Positions 1-9,083 of a stretch of DNA of 64,000 nucleotides are shown in pieces. The stretch covers positions 62,001 through 126,000 of the forward strand of contig NZ_FTLW01000003.1 in NCBI RefSeq assembly GCF_900155935.1. The letters run 5' to 3'. How positions within the stretch are numbered: position 1 is the stretch's first letter; each line of letters opens with the position of its first letter. The DNA is from Solilutibacter tolerans (GTDB taxonomy: Bacteria > Pseudomonadota > Gammaproteobacteria > Xanthomonadales > Xanthomonadaceae). Position numbers and translations under genes: made by a program. The notes beneath the pieces were generated by a model that had not been told where the DNA came from, did no database searches, and worked only from the letters and a program-made list of their open reading frames with translations.

Positions 1-83
1 GACGGTCATGTTCAGGCGGATGTCGAAAACGCGTATTTTAGTCCAGCGGGCACTGGCTGCCGTATCCACTCTAAAATAGGCAG

Positions 84-809
84 ATGACCACGCTCTTCAT
101 CGCCGACCTGCACCTTGAGGACGCGCGTCCCGACACGAACGACGAATTCCTGCGCTTTCTGGACCAGGAAGCGCGTGGTGCGGACCGATTATTCATCCTC
201 GGCGATCTCTTTGAAGCCTGGGTGGGCGATGACGATCCGTCAGCGACGGGTGTGAAGGTGGCGGATGGTTTGGCGGATCTCGCCAAATCAGGCACCCAGA
301 TCGCCTTCATCCACGGCAATCGCGATTTTCTGCTGGGTCACGACTACGCGAAGCGTGCCTGCATGCGCTTGTTACCGGACCCTTCGCTTATCGTGCTGGA
401 AGGGGAGCCGACCTTGATCGGCCATGGCGACCTTTACTGCACCAGTGATGTCGGCTATCAGCAATTTCGCTCGATGACGCGCAACCCGCAATGGCAGTCG
501 CAATTCCTGTCACAACCGCTTGCTGCACGATTGGCCTTCGCGCAGCAAGCGCGCGAAGCGAGCAAGGCACGCTACGGCGAGCTGCAGGCCGCAGGCACCG
601 CCGAAACCATCACCGATGTCACCCCGGAAGCCGTCGACTCGGCTTTTGATCGCTACGGCGTCCGTCGCATCATCCACGGACACACCCATCGCCCCGCCGT
701 GCACGAGGAAGATGGGCGAACTCGCATAGTTGTTGGCGATTGGTATGGCGAGACGCCCCGCTATCTGCGCGCAGACGCCGAAGGATCAAGGTTGCTGGCC
801 TTCGCCTGA
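84..809 (+). CDS. lpxH: UDP-2,3-diacylglucosamine diphosphatase LpxH
   Basis: Hydrolyses UDP-2,3-diacylglucosamine to lipid X and UMP, the fourth step of lipid A synthesis, at the inner face of the cytoplasmic membrane. The 241-residue length equals the family norm. The calcineurin-like metal motifs are all visible: DLH (8-10), GDLFEAWVGDD (40-50), GNRD (78-81), GHGD (113-116) and HGHTHRP (198-204). The ATG at 84 lies only 7 bases after a TAAAAT box at 72-77, so the mRNA may be leaderless or nearly so. The 3' end overlaps the convergent lipoprotein gene by 24 bp. Confidence 0.95.
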   Translation: MTTLFIADLHLEDARPDTNDEFLRFLDQEARGADRLFILGDLFEAWVGDDDPSATGVKVADGLADLAKSGTQIAFIHGNRDFLLGHDYAKRACMRLLPDPSLIVLEGEPTLIGHGDLYCTSDVGYQQFRSMTRNPQWQSQFLSQPLAARLAFAQQAREASKARYGELQAAGTAETITDVTPEAVDSAFDRYGVRRIIHGHTHRPAVHEEDGRTRIVVGDWYGETPRYLRADAEGSRLLAFA

Positions 810-1277
810 GAATTTCTCCGGATCGTCGGCGCAACCACGGTATTCCTTCTGGTCGATGCTGAACTGTGCGGTATAGGCGTAAACGCGGTCCGACATACCG
901 TCACTGCATTGATCGCGCACGATATCCAACGAGAACTTGCCGCCATCACCCACCTTGCCCGACCACTGCCAACGGCCATCGTCCGTAGCGCCAGACACCG
1001 CCTCTAGCCAACGACCGACCTGGTCATCCATCGTGGTGAAGTGCAGACGATCACCATCGATATCGATACCCCAGAATGGTTCGGTGCCAATGATTTTCAG
1101 CTTGGCTGGTGCGAGCACGGGAGACTGGTCGGCAACAGGCTCGAGCTTCGTGTCCGCTTCGACTGCAGGGTTGTTGGCCCCAGGCTCAGACGCCGGTATC
1201 GGGGCTGTTTCTGACGAGCGCGTGCAGCCAACGCTCAACAGTAACGAAATGGCGACGGGCACAAAGATGGCGCGCAT
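786..1277 (-). CDS. COG3650-like lipoprotein
   Basis: A 163-residue protein starting with a hydrophobic signal and the lipobox LSVGC (Cys18), so probably lipid-anchored in the envelope. The mature part begins with a Pro/Ala/Glu-rich linker and then a domain with EPFWGI and KEYRGCADDP, resembling the small COG3650 lipoproteins of proteobacteria, whose function is not known. ATG 1277 is chosen because GGGAG sits 7 bases upstream; a TTG two codons earlier is less likely. It ends inside the 3' end of lpxH on the opposite strand. Confidence 0.7.
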   Translation of the reverse strand: MRAIFVPVAISLLLSVGCTRSSETAPIPASEPGANNPAVEADTKLEPVADQSPVLAPAKLKIIGTEPFWGIDIDGDRLHFTTMDDQVGRWLEAVSGATDDGRWQWSGKVGDGGKFSLDIVRDQCSDGMSDRVYAYTAQFSIDQKEYRGCADDPEKFSGEGQQP

Positions 1278-1336
1278 CGACAAACTCCCAAGTGTGAAAT
1301 GTGCTGCAGGTTAACGCGCAATGGGTAATTGAAATG

Positions 1337-2170
1337 TCATGCGCGTGCCGCCTCTGCTGCATCGCACAGGCTTTGCAATTCGTCTGCATCAAACCCGGCC
1401 ATCAAGCGGGCTTCCATATTGAAGGGGCCGTGCAATGCGCCGCCTGCGTATTCGTGCAGCAGTTCGCGGAAGCGTGAGCGTGGCTCTAGCCCGGCGCGTT
1501 CGCAATACCAGCGATACCAACGCGAACCTGCTGCCACGTGAGCAATTTCTTCGCGCAGGATGATCTCCAGAATGGCGGCGGTCTCTTCATCACCCAAGTC
1601 TTTCAGTTTGGTGATCATGCCGGGCGTCACGTCCAGACCGCGCGCCTCCAGAACGCGGGGCACCAGCGCCATGCGGGCCAGGCCGTCGTGAGCGGTTTTT
1701 TCCGCCATCTCCCATAAACCGTTATGCGCGTTGAAGTCGCCATAGTCGTGGCCAAGCGTCTGCAGCCTTGCGCGCAACATGATGAAGTGCCGCGCTTCGT
1801 CATCGGCCACTTGCACCCAGTCAGCGTAAAACTCAGGCGGCATCTCTCGGAAGCGGTAGATGGCATCGCAGGCCAAATCGATGGCATTGAACTCGATGTG
1901 TGCGACGGCATGGATGAATGCAGCGCGTCCCGACGTGCTGCCAAAGCCGCGACGTGGCAGTTCGCGAGGATGCACGAGCTTGGGCTCGGCGGGACGGCCC
2001 GGCATGATGATGGGGCTGGGGGGTGCCTGTTCATCGAGGCTCAACTCACCCCGCGCGAAGGCAGCCGCCATCTCGCGAGCGGCAGCAGGTTTATCAGTGA
2101 TGCCGCCCGCCGTGAGCACGTCACGGGCAACATCGAACAAAGACCGGGATGCAGCGTTGTTTAGGCTCAT
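1337..2170 (-). CDS. DUF455 family ferritin-like protein
   Basis: 277 residues, mostly helical, with carboxylate and histidine motifs of a ferritin-like di-iron four-helix bundle: IEFNAIDLA, DDEARHF and REEIAHVAAG. This matches DUF455 (COG2833), an uncharacterised family distantly like MiaE tRNA hydroxylases; an oxidative role is inference. ATG 2170 (MSLNNAASRS) is preferred because upstream codons would run into purF, whose stop is at 2184. It is the probable last gene of the leftward folC-SPOR-purF run. Confidence 0.8.
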   Translation of the reverse strand: MSLNNAASRSLFDVARDVLTAGGITDKPAAAREMAAAFARGELSLDEQAPPSPIIMPGRPAEPKLVHPRELPRRGFGSTSGRAAFIHAVAHIEFNAIDLACDAIYRFREMPPEFYADWVQVADDEARHFIMLRARLQTLGHDYGDFNAHNGLWEMAEKTAHDGLARMALVPRVLEARGLDVTPGMITKLKDLGDEETAAILEIILREEIAHVAAGSRWYRWYCERAGLEPRSRFRELLHEYAGGALHGPFNMEARLMAGFDADELQSLCDAAEAARA

Positions 2171-2183
2171 GACGCGGCGAACA

Positions 2184-3650
2184 TCACGCGCGACGCTTGG
2201 CCTTTGCTTCGTCTGAACGCTGGGCCTTGAGAGCCTCGAAATAGCCTTCATTTACACCGGTGACGTATTCGCCAGAGAAGCAGGACGTATCGAACTTCAT
2301 GCCCGGGTGCTTGGGCCCAGCGACAGCGACTTCGAGATCATCCAGGTCCTGATAGACCAGCCAATCGCAACCGATCAACTTCTCGATGTCTTCCACGCTG
2401 CGGTCATGCGCGATCAATTCGGTCGGCGTCGGCATATCGATGCCGTAGATGTTGGGGTAACGCACCGGCGGCGCAGCGGAGGCGAGGTACACCTTCTTGG
2501 CACCTGCGTCGCGTGCCATCTGCACGATCTGCTGGCTGGTGGTGCCGCGCACGATGGAATCGTCCACCAATAGCACCACACGATTCTTGAACTCCAGCGG
2601 GATCGGGTTCAATTTTCGGCGTACGGATTTCGCACGCTCGCCCTGCCCCGGCATGATGAAGGTACGGCCGACATAACGGTTCTTGATGAAGCCCTCTCGG
2701 TACTTCACGTTGAGCACGTTGGCGATCTCCAATGCGGAATCACGGCTGGTATCGGGGATCGGGATCACCACGTCGATGCCGTGATCGGGGCGCTCGCGCA
2801 GGATTTTTTCACCCAACGACACACCCATGCGCATACGCGCCTTGTGCACCGAGATATTGTCCATCATCGAATCGGGACGCGCGAAGTACACGTACTCGAA
2901 TACGCAAGGCCGCGGCTCGACCTTGGCTGCGGTGATGCGATGGTAAAGCTGGCCATCCTGGGTCACCACGATGGTTTCACCCGGTTCGACATCGCGCACC
3001 CGCTCGAAACCAATCAAGTCCAACGCCACCGATTCGGACGCCAGCGCATATTCATCGCCTTGCAAGGTGCTGCGCTTCCCCAGCACCAACGGACGGATCG
3101 CGTTCGGGTCACGGAAGGCGACCAAGCCCAATCCCATCACCATGCACAACACGGCGTAGCCGCCTTGCGCCCGACGCATCACGCCTTCGACGGCACTAAA
3201 CGCAGCTTCCGCGTTAAAGCCGTCTTGCTGCGCCAGCTCATGCGCGAAGACGTTCAGCAGCACTTCGGAGTCCGATTGCGTATTGACGCTACGACGGTCT
3301 TGTTCGAAGACCTCGCGACGCAGTGCATCAGTGTTGATTAGGTTGCCGTTGTGCGCCAACGCGATGCCGTACGGCGAATTCACATAAAACGGCTGAGCTT
3401 CATCGCTGCCTTCGCTGCCGGCGGTCGGATAACGACAGTGGCCGATGCCAACATTGCCCTGCAGCAGCGACATCATCCCTGCATCGAATACATCACTGAC
3501 AAGCCCGTTGCCCTTCTCCACGCGGATTTGCTGACCATTGCTGGTGGCGATACCCGCCGCATCCTGTCCACGGTGCTGCAGGATGGTCAGGCCGTCGTAA
3601 AGACGGGCCGCCACTTCGGTGTGGCTGACGATGCCAACGATGCCGCACAT
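2184..3650 (-). CDS. purF: amidophosphoribosyltransferase PurF
   Basis: Commits PRPP to purine synthesis by making 5-phosphoribosylamine from PRPP and glutamine. The N-terminal Ntn glutaminase domain begins MCGIVGIV, with Cys2 as nucleophile after Met removal. The C-terminal phosphoribosyltransferase domain carries the PRPP loop [14 protein letters not shown]. The 488 residues are close to the family norm. It starts 58 bp downstream of the SPOR-protein stop. The cvpA gene that usually lies here in gammaproteobacteria is absent. Confidence 0.97.
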   Translation of the reverse strand: MCGIVGIVSHTEVAARLYDGLTILQHRGQDAAGIATSNGQQIRVEKGNGLVSDVFDAGMMSLLQGNVGIGHCRYPTAGSEGSDEAQPFYVNSPYGIALAHNGNLINTDALRREVFEQDRRSVNTQSDSEVLLNVFAHELAQQDGFNAEAAFSAVEGVMRRAQGGYAVLCMVMGLGLVAFRDPNAIRPLVLGKRSTLQGDEYALASESVALDLIGFERVRDVEPGETIVVTQDGQLYHRITAAKVEPRPCVFEYVYFARPDSMMDNISVHKARMRMGVSLGEKILRERPDHGIDVVIPIPDTSRDSALEIANVLNVKYREGFIKNRYVGRTFIMPGQGERAKSVRRKLNPIPLEFKNRVVLLVDDSIVRGTTSQQIVQMARDAGAKKVYLASAAPPVRYPNIYGIDMPTPTELIAHDRSVEDIEKLIGCDWLVYQDLDDLEVAVAGPKHPGMKFDTSCFSGEYVTGVNEGYFEALKAQRSDEAKAKRRA

Positions 3651-3708
3651 GGTTTAGCTCCGGAGAATTAGCGGTGATATGGGTACGAAACGATGTGCAA
3701 ACAATTGA

Positions 3709-4734
3709 TCACGGATGCGGGCGCACCATGCCCGAGACACCCAGCTTCGATTGGGCCTGCGCACGCAGTTTGTCGGCATCCGCCCGGTCCGCGACCGGGC
3801 CCACGCGCACCCGGGTCCGCTTGCCATCTGGCGTGTTGACGGTTTCGGTGAACGCAGAGAGTCCAGCGGCACGGGCCTTGTCACGCAGCGCCGTCGCTGC
3901 GCCGGCGTCTGCGAACGCACCCAACTGCACGGCAAACCCGACATTCGACGCAGCCGGCTTGGGCGCAGGTTTCGGTGCAGGCTCAGCCGGTTTCTCTACC
4001 TGCTTGGGTGCCGCAGCCACCTGAGCGGGCTTGGTGTCGACAGGCTTGACCTCGATCGGCTTCTTCGGCGCCTCGACCGGGGCAGGCTTGGGCACGGGTG
4101 CCGTGGCGACTGACGTCGATGGCAGCGGTTTGGTGATAACGGTCGATGACGCGACCGGTGCAGTCGTGCTGGTGCTGGCGGACGTCGTTTTGGCGATCGG
4201 CGTCGAAGTTTCCGCACCGGCATTCAATGCCACGACATTCGCCTTCACTTTGTCACTCACCTGCTGCGCGCGCAGACGTGCAGCTTCGGCCTCTGCGCGG
4301 GTGGCGAATGGGCCGATGCGTACGCGCCAGGCACTGCGACCCGCCAGCGTGGCCGGCTCGGCATAGGCCTGCAATTGCGATTGGTTCAACGCCGCGACCA
4401 TGCGGTCGGCATCAGTCGGGGTGCCGTAGTGGCCAAAGTTGACGGCGTAATCGCCAGCTGCAACTGAGGGGCTGGAAATCGAGGTATCTGGAGAGGTGGT
4501 TACCGGAGTCGGCTCGGTCATGCCGGCCACCCCGCCTGCTGGCACTTCACCCGGTGCGCCCAAGGGCAATTCGCGGGTTTCGAAGCCATCCTTGGGCGCC
4601 GCCGGCACGTCCAGCGACACATCCGCCGCGCCGCTGACAGGTGCGGGACCCTTGACCAGCATGGGCAGGAAGATGACCGCGATGGCGATCAGCACGGCAG
4701 CACCAATGAGGCGCTGTTTGAGGGCTTTGTCCAT
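3709..4734 (-). CDS. SPOR-domain membrane protein, DedD-like, two SPOR repeats
   Basis: 341 residues: a short cytoplasmic start, one membrane helix (about 9-27, LIGAAVLIAIAVIFLPML), then a periplasmic region with two SPOR modules. The first (about 95-170) includes VRIGPFATRAEAE; the second (about 262-341) includes FAVQLGAFADAGAA and VRVGPVADRADAD. A Pro/Lys/Ala-rich linker joins them. SPOR domains bind denuded septal peptidoglycan, so a cell-division role is likely. A single SPOR domain is usual for DedD; the tandem pair is a variation. Confidence 0.85.
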   Translation of the reverse strand: MDKALKQRLIGAAVLIAIAVIFLPMLVKGPAPVSGAADVSLDVPAAPKDGFETRELPLGAPGEVPAGGVAGMTEPTPVTTSPDTSISSPSVAAGDYAVNFGHYGTPTDADRMVAALNQSQLQAYAEPATLAGRSAWRVRIGPFATRAEAEAARLRAQQVSDKVKANVVALNAGAETSTPIAKTTSASTSTTAPVASSTVITKPLPSTSVATAPVPKPAPVEAPKKPIEVKPVDTKPAQVAAAPKQVEKPAEPAPKPAPKPAASNVGFAVQLGAFADAGAATALRDKARAAGLSAFTETVNTPDGKRTRVRVGPVADRADADKLRAQAQSKLGVSGMVRPHP

Positions 4735-4765
4735 CAGTAGGCGCGCAACGCGTGGGGGACGGTGA

Positions 4766-6061
4766 TTATAGCGCGCCGTCCGTGCCAGCCCCGCCTTCGG
4801 TGAAGTGCTTCAGCCCCTGTTCGGCCGCATGGAAGCCACCGAAGACCAGCAATCGATCGCCCCTGCCCGCAGATTCCAGCGCCGCGTCGATCGCCTGTTC
4901 AACCGTGTCAAAGTGTCCACCCACCGGTAATTTCGCAGCCAGACGATCCATCAAATCCGCGCGGGAGATGCCGCGAGCGCCTGCATCTTCACTACCTGCC
5001 AGAAACCAGGCATCGACCACATCACGCATGGCATCCACCACACCAGCGACGTCTTTATCCACCAACGCGGCATACACCGCATGCGTGCAGCCTTGAATTC
5101 GCTGTAGCCGAAGTGCTTCTGCCAACGCGCGCGCCGCCTGCGGGTTATGAGCGACGTCGATCAGGATGTCGATGCCATCACGTTCAAATCGCTGCAACCG
5201 CGCGCCGATGCTGGCTTGTTCGATGCCGCGTGCGTATAGCGCAGTATCGGCTTCGAAGCCGATACTGCGCAGCGCGGCGATAGCACATGCCGCATTGCGC
5301 AGTTGCACTGGCGCGGCGAGCGCAGGCATGGGAAGCATCAACTCGAAGCCCACTTCGCGCCAACGCCAATGCTGCGCGTCGATGGGTTCGGCGAAGAAGT
5401 CATTCGCGATGCGCCAACTCGATGCCCCGATTGCATAGGCATGGCGCAACACGCTGGAGGGCGGGTCATCGTCACCCAAGATCAGCGGCTTCCACGCGCG
5501 TGCGATGCCTGCCTTCTCGAAGCCAATTTTTTCGATGTCATCGCCCAGCCAGTCCTGATGGTCCAGATCCACCGTGGTGATAACGGCGCAATCCGAATCG
5601 ACGATGTTCACCGCATCCAGCCGACCACCCAACCCCACTTCCAGCACCGCAAGATCAAGATCGGCCTGCTCGAACAACCACAATGCAGCGAGGGTGCCCG
5701 CTTCGAAATAGGTGAGCGATGTCTCGCCTCGGGCGTCCTCGACAACGTTGAAGGCATGCACCAGGTCCGCATCACTCGCATCCACACCATCGATGCGAAC
5801 CCGCTCGTTGTAGCGAAGCAAATGCGGCGACGTATAGCTGGCGACTTTCATCCCGGCGGCGCGCGCGATGGATTCAATGAAGGCCACGGTCGAGCCCTTG
5901 CCATTGGTGCCGCCCACCGTGATCACCTGGCGCGCTGGCTTGCCCAGTGACATGCGCACCGCCACTTCGCGCACGCGCTCGAGCCCAAGATCGATGGTGT
6001 TGGGATGTTGCTTCTCCAGCCGGGCCAGCCAGCCTTCGAGCGTGTCGGGATTCGATGCCAT
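4766..6061 (-). CDS. folC: bifunctional folylpolyglutamate/dihydrofolate synthase FolC
   Basis: ATP-dependent ligase adding glutamate to dihydropteroate and then to folates. The P-loop is VGGTNGKGSTVAF (about 47-59), followed by Mur-ligase features SYTSPHL, EVGLGGRLDA and a C-terminal domain with DVAHNPQAA. 431 residues from ATG 6061; a GTG at 6067 overlapping the previous stop is an equally possible coupled start. It follows the histidine phosphatase without a gap and precedes the SPOR gene, so all three are probably cotranscribed. Confidence 0.95.
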   Translation of the reverse strand: MASNPDTLEGWLARLEKQHPNTIDLGLERVREVAVRMSLGKPARQVITVGGTNGKGSTVAFIESIARAAGMKVASYTSPHLLRYNERVRIDGVDASDADLVHAFNVVEDARGETSLTYFEAGTLAALWLFEQADLDLAVLEVGLGGRLDAVNIVDSDCAVITTVDLDHQDWLGDDIEKIGFEKAGIARAWKPLILGDDDPPSSVLRHAYAIGASSWRIANDFFAEPIDAQHWRWREVGFELMLPMPALAAPVQLRNAACAIAALRSIGFEADTALYARGIEQASIGARLQRFERDGIDILIDVAHNPQAARALAEALRLQRIQGCTHAVYAALVDKDVAGVVDAMRDVVDAWFLAGSEDAGARGISRADLMDRLAAKLPVGGHFDTVEQAIDAALESAGRGDRLLVFGGFHAAEQGLKHFTEGGAGTDGAL

Positions 6062-6063
6062 CG

Positions 6064-6708
6064 TCACAGCGCGCGATGCACGGCTTCACCGAACAAGGCG
6101 GTGTGGTGGTTGGCATCGTTCAAGCGCACCACGTCCAGATGATCGACATCGCCCCCTTCCAGCAGGTTCAGGGTGGTGGGTGCTTGTCGGAAGCGCCAGA
6201 AATTCGACATCGGCATGCCCAGCACATGACACAGCAAGGCGCGATTCACTGCATCGTGTGCCACGACGAGCACGGTGGCGCCTGCATCCAGTCCTTCGCA
6301 AGCGCGCGCGAACGCCGGCCACGCGCGATCAAACACCTGCTGCAGCGATTCGCCGCCCGGCATCTGCACGGTCTGTGGTGCTTCACGCCACGCCTGCATG
6401 CGCTCGGCATCGCGCGCATGGATCTCGCTGGCCAGCAGGCCTTCCCATTCGCCGTGCGCGATCTCTGCCAAGCCTTCATCCAGGGTCAGCATTGAGGCAC
6501 GCGATTCACCTAGTGCCAACTCGGCGGTACGACGCGCGCGTGACAATGGCGAGGCTACCGCACGGTCGATGCGAACATCCTTCAACCGCTCGCCCAGCGC
6601 GCGCGCCTGGGATTCGCCGACCGGCGACAGCGGAATGTCCGCCTGCCCTTGGTAACGGCCTTCGGCATTCCAGGGGGTTTCGCCATGACGGGCAAGCAGG
6701 ATGCGCAT
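6064..6708 (-). CDS. histidine phosphatase family protein (phosphoglycerate mutase-like)
   Basis: 214 residues of the two-histidine phosphatase superfamily: the RHGETPWN motif at 8-15 provides the phosphorylated histidine, ASPLSRARRTA supplies the phosphate pocket, and VVAHDAVNR near 148-156 provides the second histidine. The family includes CobC, GpmB and broad acid phosphatases, and the substrate cannot be told from sequence. No cobalamin genes are nearby. The gene is first in the leftward run to purF. Confidence 0.85.
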   Translation of the reverse strand: MRILLARHGETPWNAEGRYQGQADIPLSPVGESQARALGERLKDVRIDRAVASPLSRARRTAELALGESRASMLTLDEGLAEIAHGEWEGLLASEIHARDAERMQAWREAPQTVQMPGGESLQQVFDRAWPAFARACEGLDAGATVLVVAHDAVNRALLCHVLGMPMSNFWRFRQAPTTLNLLEGGDVDHLDVVRLNDANHHTALFGEAVHRAL

Positions 6709-6766
6709 GATGAAGTCGAGCGATGAGGGGACGGCAGATTACCACCGGGGCTGCATCAGCCAAAAA

Positions 6767-6793
6767 GAAAAGGCCGGGCAAGCCGGCCTTTTC
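6767..6793 (-). terminator. intrinsic terminator of the DPP7-like gene
   Basis: An 11-bp perfect stem (6767-6777 with 6783-6793) with a 5-base loop. Read leftward it is followed by a T-rich tract (CTTTTTGG). It lies between the peptidase stop at 6813 and the start of the histidine phosphatase gene, so it closes the peptidase transcript. Confidence 0.85.
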
Positions 6794-6812
6794 CATGTAT
6801 CACGATGCGCGA

Positions 6813-8981
6813 TCAGCGTTGGGCTGCGACACCCATTTCCTTGAGCAGCTGCGGCGCTGGGTAAACCTCTTGCATGATCCAGCGCATGTAACGCTGGTCA
6901 ACCGAGATCATGCGGGTCATCTTCGGGTCGAACACCCAATTGGAGCTGACCGATTCCCAGTTGCCGTCGAAGGCCAGGCCCACCAGCTTGCCTTCGCCAT
7001 CGAGCACCGGCGAACCGGAGTTGCCACCGGTGATGTCGAGGTCGGAGAGGAAGTTGACCGGCACCGTCTTCAGGCGCTTGTCTTCCAAGCCGCTGTAGCG
7101 CTTCGCTGCGACCGCATCGATCAAGGCTTTCGGTGCATCGAAGGGTTCCTTGCCGGTGGCCTTGGCTGGGACTTGCTCCAGCAGCGTGAACGGTGCCTGC
7201 TTGCTGCCATCGGTCTTGGTGTAGCCGGTGACATTGCCGAAGGTGATGCGCAACGAGGAATTCGCATCCGGATACACCGCACCGCCCTGCGACTTGCGGT
7301 AATCCATCACGGCCTGCAGGTAGGTCGGACGCGCCACCAGCACTTCGCCGGCGCGGGTCTTGCCCTGTTCTTCCAACTGCATCAGGGTCGGCATCACGGC
7401 CACCGCGTACTGGATGGCCGGATCATCACTCTTTTCGAACGCGGCGCGATCGGCGTTGAACCACTTCATGCGCGCCTCAGCGCCCTTCAGCTGGCTCTTG
7501 GCCATGCGGTCGAGCGCGCGGTCCACGGCGGCTGCATCATTCCCACCCAACCAGGTGTCGATGGCGGCGACGCGCTGGTTGCTCGGCAACTTCAGGTATT
7601 CCATCAGCCAATAACGCTGCAGCTCGCGATCCATCGACGCTTCGTAGCGGCGCTCCATCTGCTTCAGGCTGCCTTCGATGCCCGGCAGGTCGCGTTGCTG
7701 GTAACCGGACTCACGCTGAGCGTCAGGCTTGGCACGTTCAATCGACAGGCGATACAGCGACACCGCGGTGTTGCCCAACGCGCCACCGGTCTGGCGCATG
7801 ACCAGGTCACGCTCGCGCGTGGCGCGCGTGGTTTCGTTCAATGCGAGCAGTTGCGCATGCGCAGCCAATGCGGCTTCACCCTTGCTGCCTTGCTTGCGCA
7901 GCCATGCCAGCACGGCAGCCTCTTCGCGCTGCTTGGTCTCGGCAGCACCGATCCGCTTGAAGCCTTCCAGCTGGCCGTCATAGTTCTTCAGCACGTTTTC
8001 CCAGCCGCGCATCGTGCTGGCGTACTTCACTTCGATGTCCGGGTTCTTTTCGCCCGCGGCCTCCACCATCGACGTCAGCTTCTTGTAGTGTGCGGCGATG
8101 GTCGGATAGGCCCATTGCGAGGTGTTGTCGAATTCATCCGCCAGTGCATAGCGGCTGGTGCTGCCCGGGTAACCGGCGACCATCACGAAGTCACCGACGC
8201 CCAGCGGCTTGTCGGCAAACTTCAGCCAATGCTTGGGCTGGAACGGCACGTTGTCCTTGCTGAAGGCGGCGGGCTTGCCGTCCTTGCCGACATAAGCGCG
8301 GTAGAACGAGAAATCGCCGGTGTGGCGCGGCCACATCCAGTTGTCGATCTCGCCACCGTAGTTGCCGATCGACGACGGCGGTGCGTAGACCAAGCGCACG
8401 TCCTTGATCTCGATGTTCTTGAACAGGCGATAGGTGTTGCCACCGAAGAAGCTGTAGAGACGGCAGCGATAGCCACCACCCGCCTCGCATTGCGAGATCA
8501 GCTGCTTTTCGAGGGTGTCGACGGCATTCGTGCGCTCGATCGGGCTGGGCGCGGCGGCAATGGCCTGCTTCACCTGCGCGGTGACATCGGTGATGTCGTC
8601 CAGCACATACACGCGGGCATTCGGGCCGGCGGAGAGCTCATCGGCAAAATTGGCGGCGTTGAAGCCGTCGGCCATCAGGTTGCGCTCGGGGGTGGAATTC
8701 AACTGGATCGCGCCGTACGCGCAATGGTGGTTGGTAGCGACCAGGCCCTGCGGCGAAACGAAGCTCGCCGTGCAACCGCCCAACGACACCACGGCACCCA
8801 ACGGATCGCCCGTCAAATTAGCCAGCTGCTTGGCATCCAGCTTCAAGCCGGCCTTCTTCAGCGACTTGGAGATCTCGGGCAATTGCTGCGGCACCCACAT
8901 GCCCTCGCCCGCCTGGGCAGTGGTGGTGGTGAGGCCGACAGTGGCCACGGCGACGGCCGCGGCGAGTACGGTGATGCGCAT
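6813..8981 (-). CDS. S46 family dipeptidyl peptidase, DPP7-like
   Basis: 722-residue exported serine exopeptidase releasing dipeptides from peptide N-termini. ATG 8981 gives a clean signal peptide ending TTAQA (about 24). The chymotrypsin-like fold shows catalytic His86 in TNHHCAYG and Ser655 in GGNSGSPV. The S1-pocket residue in FDGNWES is Gly673; glycine there is the DPP7-type state, associated with hydrophobic P1 residues. Family length is 700-720. It follows the DPP11-like paralogue by 102 bp on the same strand and ends at its own terminator. Confidence 0.93.
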   Translation of the reverse strand: MRITVLAAAVAVATVGLTTTTAQAGEGMWVPQQLPEISKSLKKAGLKLDAKQLANLTGDPLGAVVSLGGCTASFVSPQGLVATNHHCAYGAIQLNSTPERNLMADGFNAANFADELSAGPNARVYVLDDITDVTAQVKQAIAAAPSPIERTNAVDTLEKQLISQCEAGGGYRCRLYSFFGGNTYRLFKNIEIKDVRLVYAPPSSIGNYGGEIDNWMWPRHTGDFSFYRAYVGKDGKPAAFSKDNVPFQPKHWLKFADKPLGVGDFVMVAGYPGSTSRYALADEFDNTSQWAYPTIAAHYKKLTSMVEAAGEKNPDIEVKYASTMRGWENVLKNYDGQLEGFKRIGAAETKQREEAAVLAWLRKQGSKGEAALAAHAQLLALNETTRATRERDLVMRQTGGALGNTAVSLYRLSIERAKPDAQRESGYQQRDLPGIEGSLKQMERRYEASMDRELQRYWLMEYLKLPSNQRVAAIDTWLGGNDAAAVDRALDRMAKSQLKGAEARMKWFNADRAAFEKSDDPAIQYAVAVMPTLMQLEEQGKTRAGEVLVARPTYLQAVMDYRKSQGGAVYPDANSSLRITFGNVTGYTKTDGSKQAPFTLLEQVPAKATGKEPFDAPKALIDAVAAKRYSGLEDKRLKTVPVNFLSDLDITGGNSGSPVLDGEGKLVGLAFDGNWESVSSNWVFDPKMTRMISVDQRYMRWIMQEVYPAPQLLKEMGVAAQR

Positions 8982-9021
8982 ATTGTCTTCCGGTGTAGTG
9001 ACCCCCGGAGTGTAGCCCGCA

Positions 9022-9064
9022 GCGACATCCGGCCCGTGTGACAAAGGTCATGGCCGGATGTCGC
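9022..9064. repeat. 13-bp perfect inverted repeat between the two S46 genes
   Basis: Arms 9022-9034 and 9052-9064 pair perfectly around a 17-base loop. No T-tract follows in either direction, so it is not a standard intrinsic terminator. It lies between the DPP11-like stop and the DPP7-like start and may act as a processing or stability hairpin, or as an operator. Confidence 0.7.
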
Positions 9065-9083
9065 ATTCAGCGCAATTGTGTTG

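Noticed and set aside
1-9. Possible start (Met-Thr-Val) of a divergent - strand gene at the left edge
   Set aside because: Only three codons lie in the window, too little to support a gene.
6723-9041. A 772-codon open frame on the + strand opposite the DPP7-like gene
   Set aside because: It mirrors the codon phase of a high-GC gene. The composition is His/Arg/Gln-rich without any domain, and the opposite strand encodes a complete S46 peptidase.
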